Part shown: positions 62,871 through 64,000 of the stretch, in pieces
How the letters are laid out: every line of letters begins with the position of its first letter
Position numbering within the stretch: position 1 is the stretch's first letter
Origin: Strongylocentrotus purpuratus
Taxonomy: Eukaryota > Echinodermata > Echinoidea > Camarodonta > Strongylocentrotidae
NCBI RefSeq assembly: GCF_000002235.5
Contig: NW_022145611.1
Span: 21,489,298-21,553,297 of the forward strand
Length of the DNA: 64,000 nucleotides
Direction: 5' to 3'
Notes under the pieces: generated by a model
Databases searched by the model: none
What the model saw: the letters and a program-made list of their open reading frames with translations, nothing else
Told to the model about the DNA's origin: nothing
Program-made: the position numbers and the translations under genes

Positions 62871-63224
62871 CGCCTCCTCCCGGTCGCTTTCGATGGCTTG
62901 ATATTATTGCTTGATATTATTGTTGCTGCTCTCCTCCTCTTTCTCCTTCCTCCTCATCTCTTTCATTACGTTTGTTTCCCTTTCCTCTCTTTCCTCTAAC
63001 GGATTTCCCCTTTGGTCCCATATTTCTTCGACAGGGGGGCACCCTCGACGACACTATGAACAGGCGCACCAGAAGCAGTTTAGGATTGGGGGTGGGGGGG
63101 GGGGGGGGGGGTGGCAAACATTTCAGGGGCTCACCTTCCAGGGGCAATGGCGTAATGAGCAAAAACGTTTGGAAGGGGGAGCAGAAGAAAAATCTGCATC
63201 ACCACCACTCTTACACGTAAATTC

Positions 63225-63505
63225 GCGTGGGGTCGAGGGGCTGAGCCCCCGGAAGCTCAGAGGTTTTTAGATATTTAACTACGGTCAGATGAGCATCCAG
63301 GGGACCGCCTTGGGGCCCTTAGTGGGGTCCGAGGGCGGAGCCCCTGTAAGCTCTTGGGTTTTAATTAGGCATTTAATTACGGTCAGATCAGCATATTTTG
63401 ATACCTTATTTGTGACATTGGCAGGTCACTTATTTTTTCTCTCTTTCTTTCTTTTTCTCTGTAACATACTTTTTCAAAAAGTGAGGGGGCTCGAGCCCCC
63501 GAGCC
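63225..63505. repeat. GC-rich repeat with two diverged direct copies
   Basis: The block ggggtcgaggggctgagccc, then aagctcagaggtttttaga, then acggtcagatgagca at about 63228-63296 recurs at about 63325-63394 as ggggtccgagggcggagccc, aagctcttgggttttaatta and acggtcagatcagca. A further gagggggctcgagcccccga lies at 63481-63500. It contrasts sharply in base composition with its surroundings. Similar GC-rich tails occur in invertebrate interspersed repeats, but I cannot name a family. Confidence 0.65.
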
Positions 63506-64000
63506 CAGCTGTTCTGCAGGCCCTGACATGAAGGCTTTAAATAAGCATATTTTTCGCCCGACTGTAAATTTGGGAATTTCTAGTTTTCCAACAAACGCAT
63601 CAAAAGGTATGACTTACAAAAAATTTGAGAAAAAATACCGGAAATCATATCTTTTCAGTAACATTTGTAAATCACTGCATGGTATCGAATAAGAAATAAC
63701 AATAAAATCAGTACGCCAGCGTTCAGGGGCTCATGTCTTCTCACCCCAATACCAAAAAACACAAATGCTTTCCCATCCTCTCACAATAATTCGACGATAT
63801 GCCCGTATCGCTATTATAAGAACCTCCATTGATAAATAAAGGTTGCATGCGGAATGTTTAAGAAATTTAATTCCTTAATCCCCCCCCACCACTTTTTTTG
63901 GTTGGCCGGGGGGCGGGGCTCTATGATTATGAACATAGTGAGGATTTGAACTTCACGCGCTTGGCTTTATAACCGCTAAAAATCAAAATTAGCATAAATT

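Overview
This is AT-rich animal nuclear DNA with intron-rich, deuterostome-like genes. The gene content (exportin-1, SMIM12, a class II Rel/NF-kB factor, an LCLAT1-type acyltransferase), the frequent tacatgtacatgta words, tRNA-derived SINEs, many small inverted-repeat DNA elements and long poly-G/poly-C runs suggest an echinoderm, most likely a sea urchin. The species call is inference. All exon structures were read by eye from frame continuity, GT/AG splice sites and remembered family sequences; no alignment was run.

Layout. 1-325: endonuclease piece of a LINE (-). 887-10130: the last 15 coding exons of XPO1/CRM1 (+), followed by a long 3' UTR or intergenic stretch (to about 14.4 kb) with a 41-bp tandem repeat. 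14.6-17.4 kb: nested foldback, hAT-like and SINE repeats. 18.2 kb: SMIM12 (-). 18.7-23.7 kb: SINEs, microsatellites and the probable REL 3' UTR. 23769-49197: a Rel/Dorsal-type NF-kB gene (-) with two alternative first coding regions, at 49.2/48.8 kb and at 38.3 kb. Its large introns carry several MITEs, a LINE inside a long-TIR element, and a recent tandem duplication. 50-58.9 kb: no convincing gene; a kB-CRE-CCAAT cluster, a TAA-flanked MITE and a 464-bp tandem duplication. 58964-61014: the last two coding exons of an LCLAT1-like gene (-). 61.4-63.5 kb: a CpG/TACG-rich element end, a truncated LINE, a MADF-domain coding fragment broken by that LINE, and GC-rich repeats.

The most notable observations are: (1) a 36-nt in-frame candidate cassette exon in XPO1 that would add 12 residues just before the leptomycin-sensitive cysteine at the cargo-binding groove; (2) two alternative REL N-termini that splice in the same phase and each carry an IKTEP SUMO-type motif; (3) a Rel homology domain in which the normally conserved redox cysteine is valine and the RRPS kinase site is YRPS; and (4) a kB-CRE-CCAAT cluster upstream of REL that could be an autoregulatory element. 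No CRISPR array, bacterial operon or intact autonomous transposon was seen.
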